Positions 1-6,672 of a DNA stretch of 13,371 bases are shown piece after piece. This DNA comes from JAABRU01 sp964534335 (GTDB lineage: Bacteria; Desulfobacterota; Desulfobacteria; Desulfobacterales; Desulfococcaceae). Both the position numbers and the translations under genes were made by a program. The DNA is taken from the NCBI GenBank assembly GCA_964534335.1, contig CAZHPS010000161.1, positions 1-13,371 of the forward strand, written 5' to 3'. Every line of letters starts with the position of its first letter. Position 1 is the first letter of the stretch. The notes under the pieces were generated by a model, which ran no database searches, was not told where the DNA came from, and saw only the letters and a program-made list of their open reading frames with translations.

Positions 1-85
1 CTGACCGCACTGCAAAAATTATGCCGAAAAAAACCAAAGTTGAAACATTATATATAGTTTTTAAGATAAAGATTTCTTCTGCCTG

Positions 86-102
86 AAAACCCTAAGGGTT
101 TT
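86..102. terminator. Short hairpin, possible terminator or dispersed repeat
   Basis: A 7-bp perfect stem (AAAACCC at 86-92 with GGGTTTT at 96-102) has a TAA loop and one more T after it. It could be a weak intrinsic terminator for a gene lying left of the window, but the stem is A/T-rich at its base and the T-tract is short and interrupted. It may equally be a piece of a dispersed repeat. The rest of 1-138 shows no coding signal. Confidence 0.3.
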
Positions 103-138
103 TCGGACAAACATTTTCTGAAAGTCTATACCATTACT

Positions 139-316
139 CAGAAGATTTGATGGTACAGCCACGAATGGCACGAATAACACGAATTACGTTTTGTGCATTC
201 GTGCATATTCGTGTTATTCGTGGCTGTTTAAACTGTAACATTTTTATAAACTCTTCTGATGCAAGTCTTTTGAATGCGGTATTTTACAACTGAAATGTTT
301 CAGGTAATGGTATATA
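139..316 (+). repeat. Left arm of a long inverted repeat
   Basis: This segment aligns, as its reverse complement, with 2785-2970. Both contain the core CAGAAGATTTGATGGTACAG, then a cluster of CACGAAT/ATTCGTG heptamers that forms an internal palindrome, then a stretch with GAATGCGGTATTTTACA and GAAATGTTTCAGGTAA ending at GGTATAT. The left arm lacks about 14 bp present in the right arm and carries scattered substitutions. Similarity stops at GGTATAT, where the 48-bp repeat material begins. The two arms enclose the methyltransferase-nuclease and Uma2 genes. The CACGAAT cluster itself resembles a dispersed repeat type seen in many bacteria. Confidence 0.85.
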
Positions 317-325
317 ATGCGGAAT

Positions 326-518
326 GCAAATCCGGAGGAGTGCAAAAATTGAGCGGAGCGGTTTTTTGCACACGCAAATCCGGAGGAGTGCAAAAACTGA
401 GCGGAGCGGTTTTCTGCACACGCAAATCAGAGGAGTGCAAAAAATTGAGCGGAGCGGTTTTCTGCACAAGCAAATCCGGAGGAGTGCAAAAAATTGAGCG
501 GAGCGGTTTTTTGCACAA
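326..518 (+). repeat. Four tandem 48-bp hairpin repeats
   Basis: Four copies begin with GCAAATC at 326, 374, 422 and 470, exactly 48 bp apart. Each has the layout GCAAATCCGGAGGA, then GTGCAAAAA, a GAGCGGAGCGG core, then TTTTTTGCAC. The arms GTGCAAAAA and TTTTTGCAC can pair, so each unit can form a hairpin with the GAGCGGAGCGG core in the loop. Units differ at a few positions (for example CAGAGGAG instead of CCGGAGGAG in the third). The same core is found once at 6591-6622 and once at 12888-12923. The array lies upstream of the methyltransferase gene, so it may affect its transcription or translation, but that is inference. Confidence 0.95.
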
Positions 519-578
519 GCGGAACTGCGGAAAAACAGGTAATATTGTATCAAATCAATGGCGAATCGGTATGATACC
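519..578 (+). repeat. Right end of a truncated MITE-like element
   Basis: The stretch from GCGGAAAAAC through ATTGTATCAAATCAATGG to GAATCGGTAT matches, in reverse complement, the left end of the complete element at 6531-6672. Positions 553-572 agree with its two terminal inverted repeats at 18 of 20 positions each. The 48-bp array together with this end therefore looks like one element whose core was amplified to four copies and whose other terminus was lost near 309-316, at the edge of the long inverted arm. The end also contains the perfect odd palindrome GGTATGATACC at 568-578. Confidence 0.75.
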
Positions 579-611
579 CGGTTCCGAAAATTTTGTGAAA
601 GAAATCTGATT

Positions 612-2048
612 ATGAATTGGCTGCATCTTGGAGATTGTCTTGAGGTTCTGAGGAAAGAAATACCTGATGAAACAGTTGATCTGATTTACATTGATCCGCC
701 GTTCAACAGCAAACGCAATTACAATATATTCTTTGATGACAAAGATATTCAGACACAGCGCATCGCGTTTGAAGACACATGGTCACTGAAAAATATTCAG
801 GATTCCTTGGCTGAACTCCAAAGCCTGAAAACTGAAAAAATTCAACGTCTTTTGACAACTTACGCCGAAGTTGCGCCATTTGCCTTTCCCTATCTTGTGA
901 TGATGTCCCTGCGTTTGCTTGAACTCCACAGAGTTCTTAAACCCACCGGCAGTTTTTATATGCACTGCGATCCGACAATGAGCCATTATCTGAAAACGGT
1001 TTGTGATCTGATATTTGAACAAAACAATTTCAGAAATGAAATTGTATGGCATTATAAACGATGGCCTGCCAGTCAGAAAAATTTTCAGAGAATGCACGAT
1101 ATTATATTTTTCTATTCCAAAACATACCGCAGAAATAATTTTAACATCATTTGGGAATCCCTGTCAGAAGGCACGGTTAAAAGATGGAAAGGGAAGAAAA
1201 GTATTGTCGGATTTAATGGTAAAACCAGACTGGTGACCCAAATGACCGGGACAGATTCTCCGGGTCGGCCTGCTGATGATGTTTGGGAGATACCGGTTAT
1301 AAATTCACAGGCAAAAGAACGTCTCGGCTATCCCACACAAAAACCCAAAGCCCTTTTGGAACGTATTATCAAAGCAAGTTCCAATGAAGGTGATGTTGTG
1401 CTTGATGCTTTCTGCGGGTGCGGAACAACTGTTGACACAGCCGAAGGACTGAAACGTCAGTGGATTGGCATTGATGTTTCACCCATAGCAGTAAATTTAA
1501 TACAGAAACGTCTGAAAAACACATACGGAAAAGCACTTTCAAAATACGAAGTCAGAGGTGTGCCGAAAGATGAACAGTCTGCCATAAAACTGTGGGAACA
1601 GAACCCCTTTGCCTTTCAGGACTGGTGGATAACTGAATTTGGAGCATTTTCAGCCACATATTCAGGGAAAGGTGCTGACAGGGGGGTTGACGGAATTGCC
1701 AAATATCTGATTGATAACAACAGCAATACCATCAAAGCCGCCTTTCAGGTCAAAGGCGGAAAAGTCCAGTCAAAAGACATTGATGCTTTGCTGGGAGCAA
1801 TGGTTAAACACAAATGCGAACTTGGTGTATTTCTTACCATAAAAGAACCGACAAAACCCATGCTTGAAACCATTGCAACATCAGGAATAATTGAAACTCC
1901 GGGATATAAATTCCCAAAACTGCAATTACTGACGCTGTCTGAATTCTTTTCAGACAGACGCCTGAAACTGCCGCAGAACAATATCACATTTGACACTGCA
2001 AAATTCAAAGGAAAAAATACAATGGAGCAGACTGAATTTATGGAATAA
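612..2048 (+). CDS. DNA methyltransferase fused to an Mrr-like nuclease domain
   Basis: A 478-residue protein with two domains. The N-terminal part is an amino-DNA methyltransferase (N4-cytosine or N6-adenine class): the catalytic motif DPPF (about residues 28-31) comes first and the SAM-binding motif VLDAFCGCGTT (from about residue 263) comes later, the order expected of the beta class. The C-terminal part (about 335-440) carries GADRGVDG, with Asp at about 360, and AFQVKGG, with Gln379 and Lys381. This is a D...QxK arrangement typical of Mrr-like restriction endonuclease domains. Together they suggest a single-chain restriction-modification enzyme or a methylase with an accessory nuclease; recognition site and activity are unknown. 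The ATG at 612 is preferred because the family begins with a sequence like MNWLHLGDCLEVL; the longer frame from the ATG at 558 starts inside repeat DNA and would add 18 unrelated residues. No strong ribosome binding site is visible before 612. Codon use looks more A/T-rich than in prmA or hypF, which fits acquisition by transfer. Uma2 follows after 91 bp. Confidence 0.88.
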   Translation: MNWLHLGDCLEVLRKEIPDETVDLIYIDPPFNSKRNYNIFFDDKDIQTQRIAFEDTWSLKNIQDSLAELQSLKTEKIQRLLTTYAEVAPFAFPYLVMMSLRLLELHRVLKPTGSFYMHCDPTMSHYLKTVCDLIFEQNNFRNEIVWHYKRWPASQKNFQRMHDIIFFYSKTYRRNNFNIIWESLSEGTVKRWKGKKSIVGFNGKTRLVTQMTGTDSPGRPADDVWEIPVINSQAKERLGYPTQKPKALLERIIKASSNEGDVVLDAFCGCGTTVDTAEGLKRQWIGIDVSPIAVNLIQKRLKNTYGKALSKYEVRGVPKDEQSAIKLWEQNPFAFQDWWITEFGAFSATYSGKGADRGVDGIAKYLIDNNSNTIKAAFQVKGGKVQSKDIDALLGAMVKHKCELGVFLTIKEPTKPMLETIATSGIIETPGYKFPKLQLLTLSEFFSDRRLKLPQNNITFDTAKFKGKNTMEQTEFME

Positions 2049-2139
2049 TATTTGAGGATGAATGTATATTTTCCGCTTTATCATATGTCATAAAACTGCA
2101 GAAGATATTTTCATTATTTACTGAGAAAAGGAATAAAAA

Positions 2140-2706
2140 ATGAAAGAATCTATTAAGAGTAATGCCACTTATGCCGATCTGTATTCCATTCCGGACAACA
2201 TGATTGGAGAAATCATTGATGGCGAACTTTATGTCATGCCAAGACCATCCCCAAAACATTGCAATACCTCATCTTCACTGGGAATTATAATCGGATATTA
2301 TTATAAAATGGGCATGAATGGCGGCAGCGGAAAATGGTGGATATTGGATGAACCTGAAATCCATTTCAGCGATCTCAAAGAAGATTTTCTGGTACCTGAC
2401 ATAGCCGGATGGAAAAAAGAAAGAATGCCCACTTTGCCGGCAGAAACATATTTCTCTGTCCCTCCGGACTGGATTTGCGAAATATTATCCCCTGGAACGG
2501 CTAGGCATGACAGAAAAAAGAAACTGCCCAAATATGCCAAATTTGGCGTATCCTATTTCTGGATAATTGATCCTGCAAACAGAACAGTGGAAATTTTGAA
2601 ACTGAAAAACAGTGAATATGTGGTGCTGGCAGTTTATGGCGAAGACGACAAAATGCAGGCCGAACCTTTTACAGAAATTATCATTGATTTAAAAAATATT
2701 TGGTGA
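2140..2706 (+). CDS. Uma2-family (DUF820) putative endonuclease
   Basis: A 188-residue protein of the usual length for the Uma2 family, which has a PD-(D/E)XK nuclease fold and is often found in multiple genomic copies with unclear biological role. Recognisable parts are an N-terminal substrate-facing segment with IIDGELYVMPRPSPKH (about 25-40), VPDIAGW with Asp87, WICEILSPGT with Glu114, and the lysine-rich DRKKKLPKYAKFGVSYFW (about 124-141) ending in IIDP. Asp87, Glu114 and a following Lys (near 127) are the likely catalytic set. The ribosome binding site GAAAAGGA lies about 8 bp before the ATG. It follows the methyltransferase-nuclease gene on the same strand and lies inside the inverted arms, so it may be part of the same cassette; a functional link is not shown. 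Confidence 0.88.
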   Translation: MKESIKSNATYADLYSIPDNMIGEIIDGELYVMPRPSPKHCNTSSSLGIIIGYYYKMGMNGGSGKWWILDEPEIHFSDLKEDFLVPDIAGWKKERMPTLPAETYFSVPPDWICEILSPGTARHDRKKKLPKYAKFGVSYFWIIDPANRTVEILKLKNSEYVVLAVYGEDDKMQAEPFTEIIIDLKNIW

Positions 2707-2784
2707 AGAAAGTTTTTCTGTATAACTGCTTAATAAGTTGTATGAACACCATCAGACAGGCTGTTGAAAGTGTCAAAGAGAAAG

Positions 2785-2970
2785 ATATACCGTTACCTGA
2801 AACATTTCGGCTGTAAAATACCGCATTCGAAAAATTTGCATCAGCATAATTTATAAAAATGTAAGTATCGGTATAAGTTAAACTGCCACGAATAACACGA
2901 ATCTGCACGAATGCACAAACCATAATTCGTGTCATTCGTGCAATTCGTGGCTGTACCATCAAATCTTCTG
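2785..2970 (-). repeat. Right arm of a long inverted repeat
   Basis: This is the reverse-complement partner of 139-316. Reading on the minus strand from 2970, the order is the same: CAGAAGATTTGATGGTACAG, the CACGAAT/ATTCGTG cluster, GAATGCGGTATTTTACA, then GAAATGTTTCAGGTAA and GGTATAT. It keeps about 14 bp missing from the left arm, so it is the longer copy. Similarity ends at 2785; the left arm enters the hairpin-repeat element there, while here the sequence continues toward the end of the Uma2 gene. An open frame on the minus strand crosses the arm, but most of it is repeat sequence and is not called as a gene. Confidence 0.85.
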
Positions 2971-2996
2971 ATAGCTTTTAAGATAATTATTTTGGA

Positions 2997-3029
2997 GTAG
3001 GTTGGGGTGAGGAATGAATCCCAACCTAC
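2997..3029. repeat. GTAGGTTGGG inverted repeat
   Basis: A perfect 10-bp inverted repeat: GTAGGTTGGG at 2997-3006 pairs with CCCAACCTAC at 3020-3029 around a 13-nt spacer. It resembles a widely dispersed GTAGGTTGGG...CCCAACCTAC palindrome seen between genes in several bacterial groups. It has no T-tract, so it is not a convincing intrinsic terminator. It lies 66 bp before the DUF6398 gene. The rest of 2971-3095 shows only that gene's ribosome binding site. Confidence 0.8.
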
Positions 3030-3095
3030 AGGAAACACCAATAATATTTTCTTAAAACCTATGAGTAACAGTATAACTGCGAAAGGAGAAAAACA

Positions 3096-3635
3096 ATGTC
3101 CAAAGACAGAAAATCAGAAAAAGTTCCCAAAGAAATGCAGGAAACTTTTGAAAGCATTACCGGCCTGAGCAATGAATTCTGCAAAAAATTTCTCAATGAG
3201 GAATATGCGCAGATTATCCGCTATGCCGCAGCCGCCCTGTGCCGCAGGCGTCCGTCCCCTTTGGCAAAAGGCAGGGCAAATGCATGGGCATGCGGAATTA
3301 CCCATGCTCTGGGCATGGTCAATTTTCTTTATGACAGAAGCCAGCAGCCTTCCATGAATGCCTCAGAACTGTATGACGCATACGGGGTAAGCCGCAGCAC
3401 AGGACTGGCAAAATCAAAAATTGTGCGTGATCTTCTGAAAATGTCGCAGCTTGATCTCACCTGGTGTCTGCCCAGCCGTCTGGACGATAATCCTTTGACA
3501 TGGCTGATTATGGTAAACGGACTGATTGCGGATGCCCGGCAAATGCCAAGAGAAGTGCAGGAAACAGCCTTTCAAAAAGGATTCATTCCCTATATTCCTG
3601 ATGACAGGGCCGAAAATCTTATTGCCAAAGAATAG
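3096..3635 (+). CDS. DUF6398 domain protein
   Basis: A soluble 179-residue protein recognised by its overall pattern as a DUF6398 member, a family without assigned function. Typical blocks are FCKKFLNEEYAQIIRYAAAALCRRRPSPL (about 28-56, given here only as a landmark), the segment AWACGITHALGMVNFLYDRS (63-82), a helix-turn-helix-like stretch LYDAYGVSRSTGLAKSKIVR (92-111), and LDDNPLTWLIMVNG. The SRSTGLAKSK segment looks as if it could contact nucleic acid, but that is inference. A strong ribosome binding site AAAGGAG lies 7 bp before the ATG. The radical SAM gene starts about 30 bp downstream on the same strand, so the two may be co-transcribed. There is no signal peptide or membrane segment. 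Confidence 0.75.
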   Translation: MSKDRKSEKVPKEMQETFESITGLSNEFCKKFLNEEYAQIIRYAAAALCRRRPSPLAKGRANAWACGITHALGMVNFLYDRSQQPSMNASELYDAYGVSRSTGLAKSKIVRDLLKMSQLDLTWCLPSRLDDNPLTWLIMVNGLIADARQMPREVQETAFQKGFIPYIPDDRAENLIAKE

Positions 3636-3665
3636 AAAAAATCATATGGATAACATTTTTTAATT

Positions 3666-5126
3666 GTGCAATTTTATACATTTTCAGCAATTGAGGAAGA
3701 TCTTATTTTGAAAGAATCAAAAGACAGGAACCGGAGAACAGGACTGAAGGATAAGCGCGTTACAAAAAAGCCTGCATCCGGAAATCATAAGCAAAAACAG
3801 AAAATCGAATGGCTCACTGCAGTTGCAGCCAATGTATCCGGAGAAATTTTTGAAGTGGAAGGATATTCTGCAATGGGTATGGCTGATGCTTTGCTCATGC
3901 CCCTGCGCACGGAAAACACTGTTCCCATGCCTTTTGGCAGTGAACTGATGTATTTGCCACACAGAAGCCCGGTTTTTTACAATATGGAAACAGGAATTGC
4001 TGAAGTGGTGAAAGAAAATCCCTATGCACCGGATGAGCCTCTGTTTCCGGTCGCAGCTTTCAATTCTCCGGGTTATGTCAACACCTATATCAGCGCGTAC
4101 CGGGAGAATCTTCCGGAAGATTATCTGCCGCTTTTTTCTTACGGAGCCGTTGGGTGGCACAAAGACGGATTCCGTTCGGCCCTGATACAGGTGGATACAG
4201 AACCGAGGCAGGATTTGCGGCAGATGCAGAGGGAAAAGGTAGTGGCAGGAGTGGAGCAGATGCGCAGCATCATGCCGAAAAACCGGCTGCGGGAACATCT
4301 GGAAAAATGCGCTTTGGAATACGGATGCCCGGCAGGAAAGAATTTTTTTCTGGGGCGGTATGAGGCCCCTCTGCCCACCTCGCAATCCTGCAATGCGCGC
4401 TGCCTGGGCTGCATTTCCCTGCAGAAAAATGAAAGGATTCGCTCCAGTCAGGAAAGAATTTCTTTTACGCCATCTCCGTCTGACATTGCAGAAGTCGCCC
4501 TGACCCATATCAGACGGGTGAAAAATGCTGTGGTCAGTTTTGGGCAGGGCTGCGAGGGAGATCCCCTTTTCGCTGCTGATGCCATTGCAGAGGCCATCCG
4601 TCTGATTCGTGTGCAAACCTCAGACGGAACCATCAATATGAACACCAACGCGAGCAAATATGATGTTCTCAGACAGCTCTTTGATGCGGGACTTGACAGC
4701 ATCCGCGTCAGCATCAACAGCGTGCGGGAACCCTGCTATAATGCCTGGTTCCGGCCTTCGGGATATGATTTTTCCAATGTAATGGAAAGCATTGATCTTG
4801 CTTTGGGCCTGAAAAAATTCGTGTCATTCAATTATCTCAACTGCCCCGGATTTACAGACACGCCTGAAGAGGCAGCCGCGTTTATGAATTTCCGCAAAAA
4901 ACATGCGATTGATTTTATCCAGTGGAGAAATCTCAATTTTGATCCGGTCAAATACTGGGCAGCAATGAATGCAGTTGCAAGCCACAGTCCGCCTCTGGGA
5001 ATGAAAACTTTGCTGAACCGAATCCGGAACAGTTTTCCTGATTTGGGATTTGGCTATTTCAATCCGCCAAAAGAGAATTGGGGGAACCGGAAATCTGAAA
5101 CTATTAAAACAATGTCATTGACTTAA
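3666..5126 (+). CDS. Uncharacterised radical SAM protein
   Basis: A 486-residue protein (from the GTG at 3666) with a radical SAM core. The [4Fe-4S] ligands are CNARCLGC, Cys242, Cys246 and Cys249 (CX3CX2C), followed by SFGQGCEGDPL (glycine-rich SAM-binding strand), NMNTNAS and LDSIRVSINSV, in the order expected along the partial TIM barrel. About 240 residues precede the cluster motif, an unusually long N-terminal region that starts basic (RNRRTGLKDKRVTKKP) and continues with a mixed alpha/beta segment not recognised here. No SPASM-type extra cysteine cluster is evident at the C terminus. A TTG at 3708 is an alternative start: GAGGAAG at 3693-3699 is 8 bp before it, whereas the GTG at 3666 has no clear ribosome binding site. 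The substrate is unknown; no small peptide precursor gene is visible nearby. The last codons and stop lie in the left arm of the 5116-5390 palindromic element. Confidence 0.8.
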   Translation: MQFYTFSAIEEDLILKESKDRNRRTGLKDKRVTKKPASGNHKQKQKIEWLTAVAANVSGEIFEVEGYSAMGMADALLMPLRTENTVPMPFGSELMYLPHRSPVFYNMETGIAEVVKENPYAPDEPLFPVAAFNSPGYVNTYISAYRENLPEDYLPLFSYGAVGWHKDGFRSALIQVDTEPRQDLRQMQREKVVAGVEQMRSIMPKNRLREHLEKCALEYGCPAGKNFFLGRYEAPLPTSQSCNARCLGCISLQKNERIRSSQERISFTPSPSDIAEVALTHIRRVKNAVVSFGQGCEGDPLFAADAIAEAIRLIRVQTSDGTINMNTNASKYDVLRQLFDAGLDSIRVSINSVREPCYNAWFRPSGYDFSNVMESIDLALGLKKFVSFNYLNCPGFTDTPEEAAAFMNFRKKHAIDFIQWRNLNFDPVKYWAAMNAVASHSPPLGMKTLLNRIRNSFPDLGFGYFNPPKENWGNRKSETIKTMSLT

Positions 5127-5189
5127 GAAAATCAGGGAGTGCGGAACTGAAAGTGTGGCAGAATCGGTTGTCAGTCTGTTTTCTTAACC

Positions 5190-5217
5190 GCAGAGTAACG
5201 CAGAGTTTTCGCAGAGT
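5190..5217 (+). repeat. CGCAGAG triple repeat
   Basis: Three CGCAGAG-type units sit in the sequence AACCGCAGAGTAACGCAGAG and the following TTTTCGCAGAG. This short-interval repeat type is dispersed between genes in many environmental bacteria and has no established function. The related motif CGCAAAGAGACAAAG lies just before the prmA start at about 5408-5422, and a CTTTGTG array is at 9041-9065. Confidence 0.8.
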
Positions 5218-5301
5218 TTTTTTCTGTCCGAATTTCAGATTTAAAAAAATCAACCGGTTTGAGCCACTGCCGTTTGGCAGTGTTTTCTAATCGTTAAGGA
5301 G

Positions 5302-5322
5302 TGTCAAACTGAAAGTTTGACA
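5302..5322. repeat. Perfect 9-bp stem hairpin
   Basis: TGTCAAACT at 5302-5310 and AGTTTGACA at 5314-5322 form a perfect 9-bp stem with a GAA loop. The sequence AAACTTTCAGTT about 40 bp later is another inverted copy of the same core, so alternative pairings are possible. There is no T-tract directly after it (CAGTGTTTTC follows), so terminator function is doubtful. Confidence 0.75.
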
Positions 5323-5423
5323 GTGTTTTCTGAATTGTTTCAGACTCCCAAACTTTCAGTTCGGGACTCCCCAACCATTTAAGTCAATGGCACTGACCTT
5401 GAAACCCGCAAAGAGACAAAGCA

Positions 5424-6341
5424 ATGAAATGGATTGAAGTAAAAGTGATTTTTGAGCATACTGACAGGGAACTGGCATGTGACCTGATTTCCGATATATT
5501 CTACAGTTTTGGTCTGCAGGGTGTGGCTGTGGAAAGCACTGTTCCGGATGAGGATGCGGACTGGGCCGATGGTGTGGAAAAAATCCCGGATGCAGATTCG
5601 GTTTCCGCCTATTTTCCCAAAGATGGGCGTTTTGATGACAGCCTCGGCAAAATAAAGACAGAACTGGATCGGCTGGCAGCAGAACCGGGTATTGCCACCC
5701 GAATCCTGTTTCGGGAAATGGATGAGGAAGACTGGGCCGAATCCTGGAAAGAATATTTCTGGCCGGAAAAGGTGGGAAAAAAGATTGTGGTAAAACCCAC
5801 CTGGCGGGACTATGTGCTGAATCCGGGGGAAATTGTGCTGGAAATTGATCCGGGCATGGCATTTGGCACAGGCACGCATCCCACCACTTCTTTGTGCATT
5901 CAACTGATTGAAAAATATCTGCATACCGGTGATTCTGTTCTGGACATAGGAACAGGATCAGGTATTCTGCTGATAGCAGCAGCAAAACTGGGAGCCGGAA
6001 ATCTGCAGGGAATAGACAATGATCCCGTAGCAGTGGATATTGCCCGGAAAAACCTGCTGATCAATCACATTCCAGAAGATCGGTTTACGGTTATGACGGG
6101 CAATCTCGCGGAAAAAGTGCATCAGCAGTTTGATCTTGTCATTGCCAATATTCTCACAGATGTAATTTTGAAACTGCTGGACAGTGTTCCCGGACTGCTC
6201 CATGAAAAGGGCATCTTCATCTGCTCCGGCATTATTTCGGAAAACCGGGAAAAGGTTACACAGAAAATGGAAAGACTGGGTTTTGAAATTGCCGAAATCC
6301 GGGAAAAGGAAGGATGGGTGGGGATTGCGGGAATAAAATGA
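5424..6341 (+). CDS. prmA: Ribosomal protein L11 methyltransferase PrmA
   Basis: A 305-residue cytoplasmic enzyme of normal family length that trimethylates ribosomal protein L11 using S-adenosylmethionine. The N-terminal part (1 to about 60) is the L11-recognition domain; the catalytic domain has GTGTHPTT at 148-155 (a PrmA signature), motif I LDIGTGSG at 173-180, the acidic DNDPVAVDIARKN segment, and IANIL at 240-244, the motif IV position near the target amine. The start at MKWIEV fits the family; the upstream ribosome binding site is weak (AAAGAGA) and overlaps a short dispersed repeat. The gene stands alone between a palindromic element and a convergent hypF, so no operon partner is visible. 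All key motifs are intact. Confidence 0.95.
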   Translation: MKWIEVKVIFEHTDRELACDLISDIFYSFGLQGVAVESTVPDEDADWADGVEKIPDADSVSAYFPKDGRFDDSLGKIKTELDRLAAEPGIATRILFREMDEEDWAESWKEYFWPEKVGKKIVVKPTWRDYVLNPGEIVLEIDPGMAFGTGTHPTTSLCIQLIEKYLHTGDSVLDIGTGSGILLIAAAKLGAGNLQGIDNDPVAVDIARKNLLINHIPEDRFTVMTGNLAEKVHQQFDLVIANILTDVILKLLDSVPGLLHEKGIFICSGIISENREKVTQKMERLGFEIAEIREKEGWVGIAGIK

Positions 6342-6530
6342 ATACCGGGGAATGCCGGATTGCGCTCAGTTATTGAGATTGCAGAAATACATTAATCCGA
6401 CCTGCAATTTTAAGTGAAATGAAGTATTCGTATGCGGGTGGGCAAAAGCAAAGCATTGAGCAAAAATCCGGTCAAACCAGACTACTGAAGGATTCCCAAT
6501 TTTTTTTTGCAACCCGCTCATTGTTATGTC
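6342..6530. other. Intergenic stretch after prmA
   Basis: Between the prmA stop and the MITE-like element no gene, strong hairpin or T-tailed stem is seen. A run of nine or more T at about 6500-6508 has no convincing stem before it. Together with 6531-6671 it makes the 330-bp gap between prmA and hypF. Confidence 0.5.
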
Positions 6531-6672
6531 ATACCAATTCTCCATTGATTTGATTGATACAATACCGTCAGTTTTTCCGCTGTTGGGCGTGTGCAAAAAA
6601 CCGCTCCGCTCAATTTTTGCACTCCTCCGGATTTGTATTCTGTATTGTACAGAATCAACAGCGAATCGGTAT
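6531..6672. mobile_element. Complete 142-bp MITE-like element
   Basis: Terminal inverted repeats are ATACCAATTCTCCATTGATT (6531-6550) and its partner at 6653-6672, agreeing at 16 of 20 positions. Internally there are two hairpins: GTGCAAAAA 6591-6599 with TTTTTGCAC 6614-6622, and ATTCTGTA 6637-6644 with TACAGAAT 6648-6655. It carries no coding capacity. The core hairpin and the left end match the element at 326-578 in the opposite orientation. Its right end touches the stop codon of hypF (complement of 6672-6674), so it sits exactly at the 3' end of that gene. No clear target-site duplication was identified by eye. Confidence 0.75.

Larger units (their letters stand above)
5116..5390. repeat. 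Palindromic MITE-like element of about 275 bp
   Basis: The ends are inverted copies: CATTGACTTAA at 5116-5126 followed by GGGAGT, GAACTGAAAGT and TGG on the left, matched in reverse complement by 5346-5390 on the right. Inside are three spaced CGCAGAG units (about 5190-5217) and a hairpin at 5302-5322. It fills nearly all of the gap between the radical SAM gene and prmA and overlaps the end of the radical SAM frame. No transposase gene is present, so it looks like a non-autonomous element or a composite of dispersed repeats. Confidence 0.65.

Noticed and set aside
326..518. CRISPR array
   Set aside because: The 48-bp units are contiguous with no unique spacers between them, and there are no cas genes.
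274..609. Open frame of 111 codons with a 16-residue repeat
   Set aside because: The repeat period of 48 bp is divisible by three, so any frame through the array stays open and repeats. It consists of inverted-arm and hairpin-repeat DNA and has no convincing ribosome binding site.
558..611. N-terminal extension of the methyltransferase from the ATG at 558
   Set aside because: The 18 extra residues are encoded by the end of the MITE-like element and adjacent DNA, and homologous methylases start at the MNWLHLGD-like sequence.
2681..2962. Minus-strand open frame of 93 codons across the right inverted arm
   Set aside because: Its N-terminal third is translation of the CACGAAT repeat cluster, and its end overlaps the Uma2 gene. 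The middle (NYADANFSNAVFYSRN) looks a little protein-like and could be a remnant, but nothing supports a gene.
3717..4616. Long minus-strand open frame (299 codons) opposite the radical SAM gene
   Set aside because: It is antisense to a frame with clear radical SAM motifs, and its translation shows no recognisable domain or start signal.
5302..5322. Intrinsic terminator for the radical SAM gene
   Set aside because: The stem is strong but A/T-rich, and CAGTGTTTTC follows instead of a direct T-tract; it is better described as part of the palindromic element.
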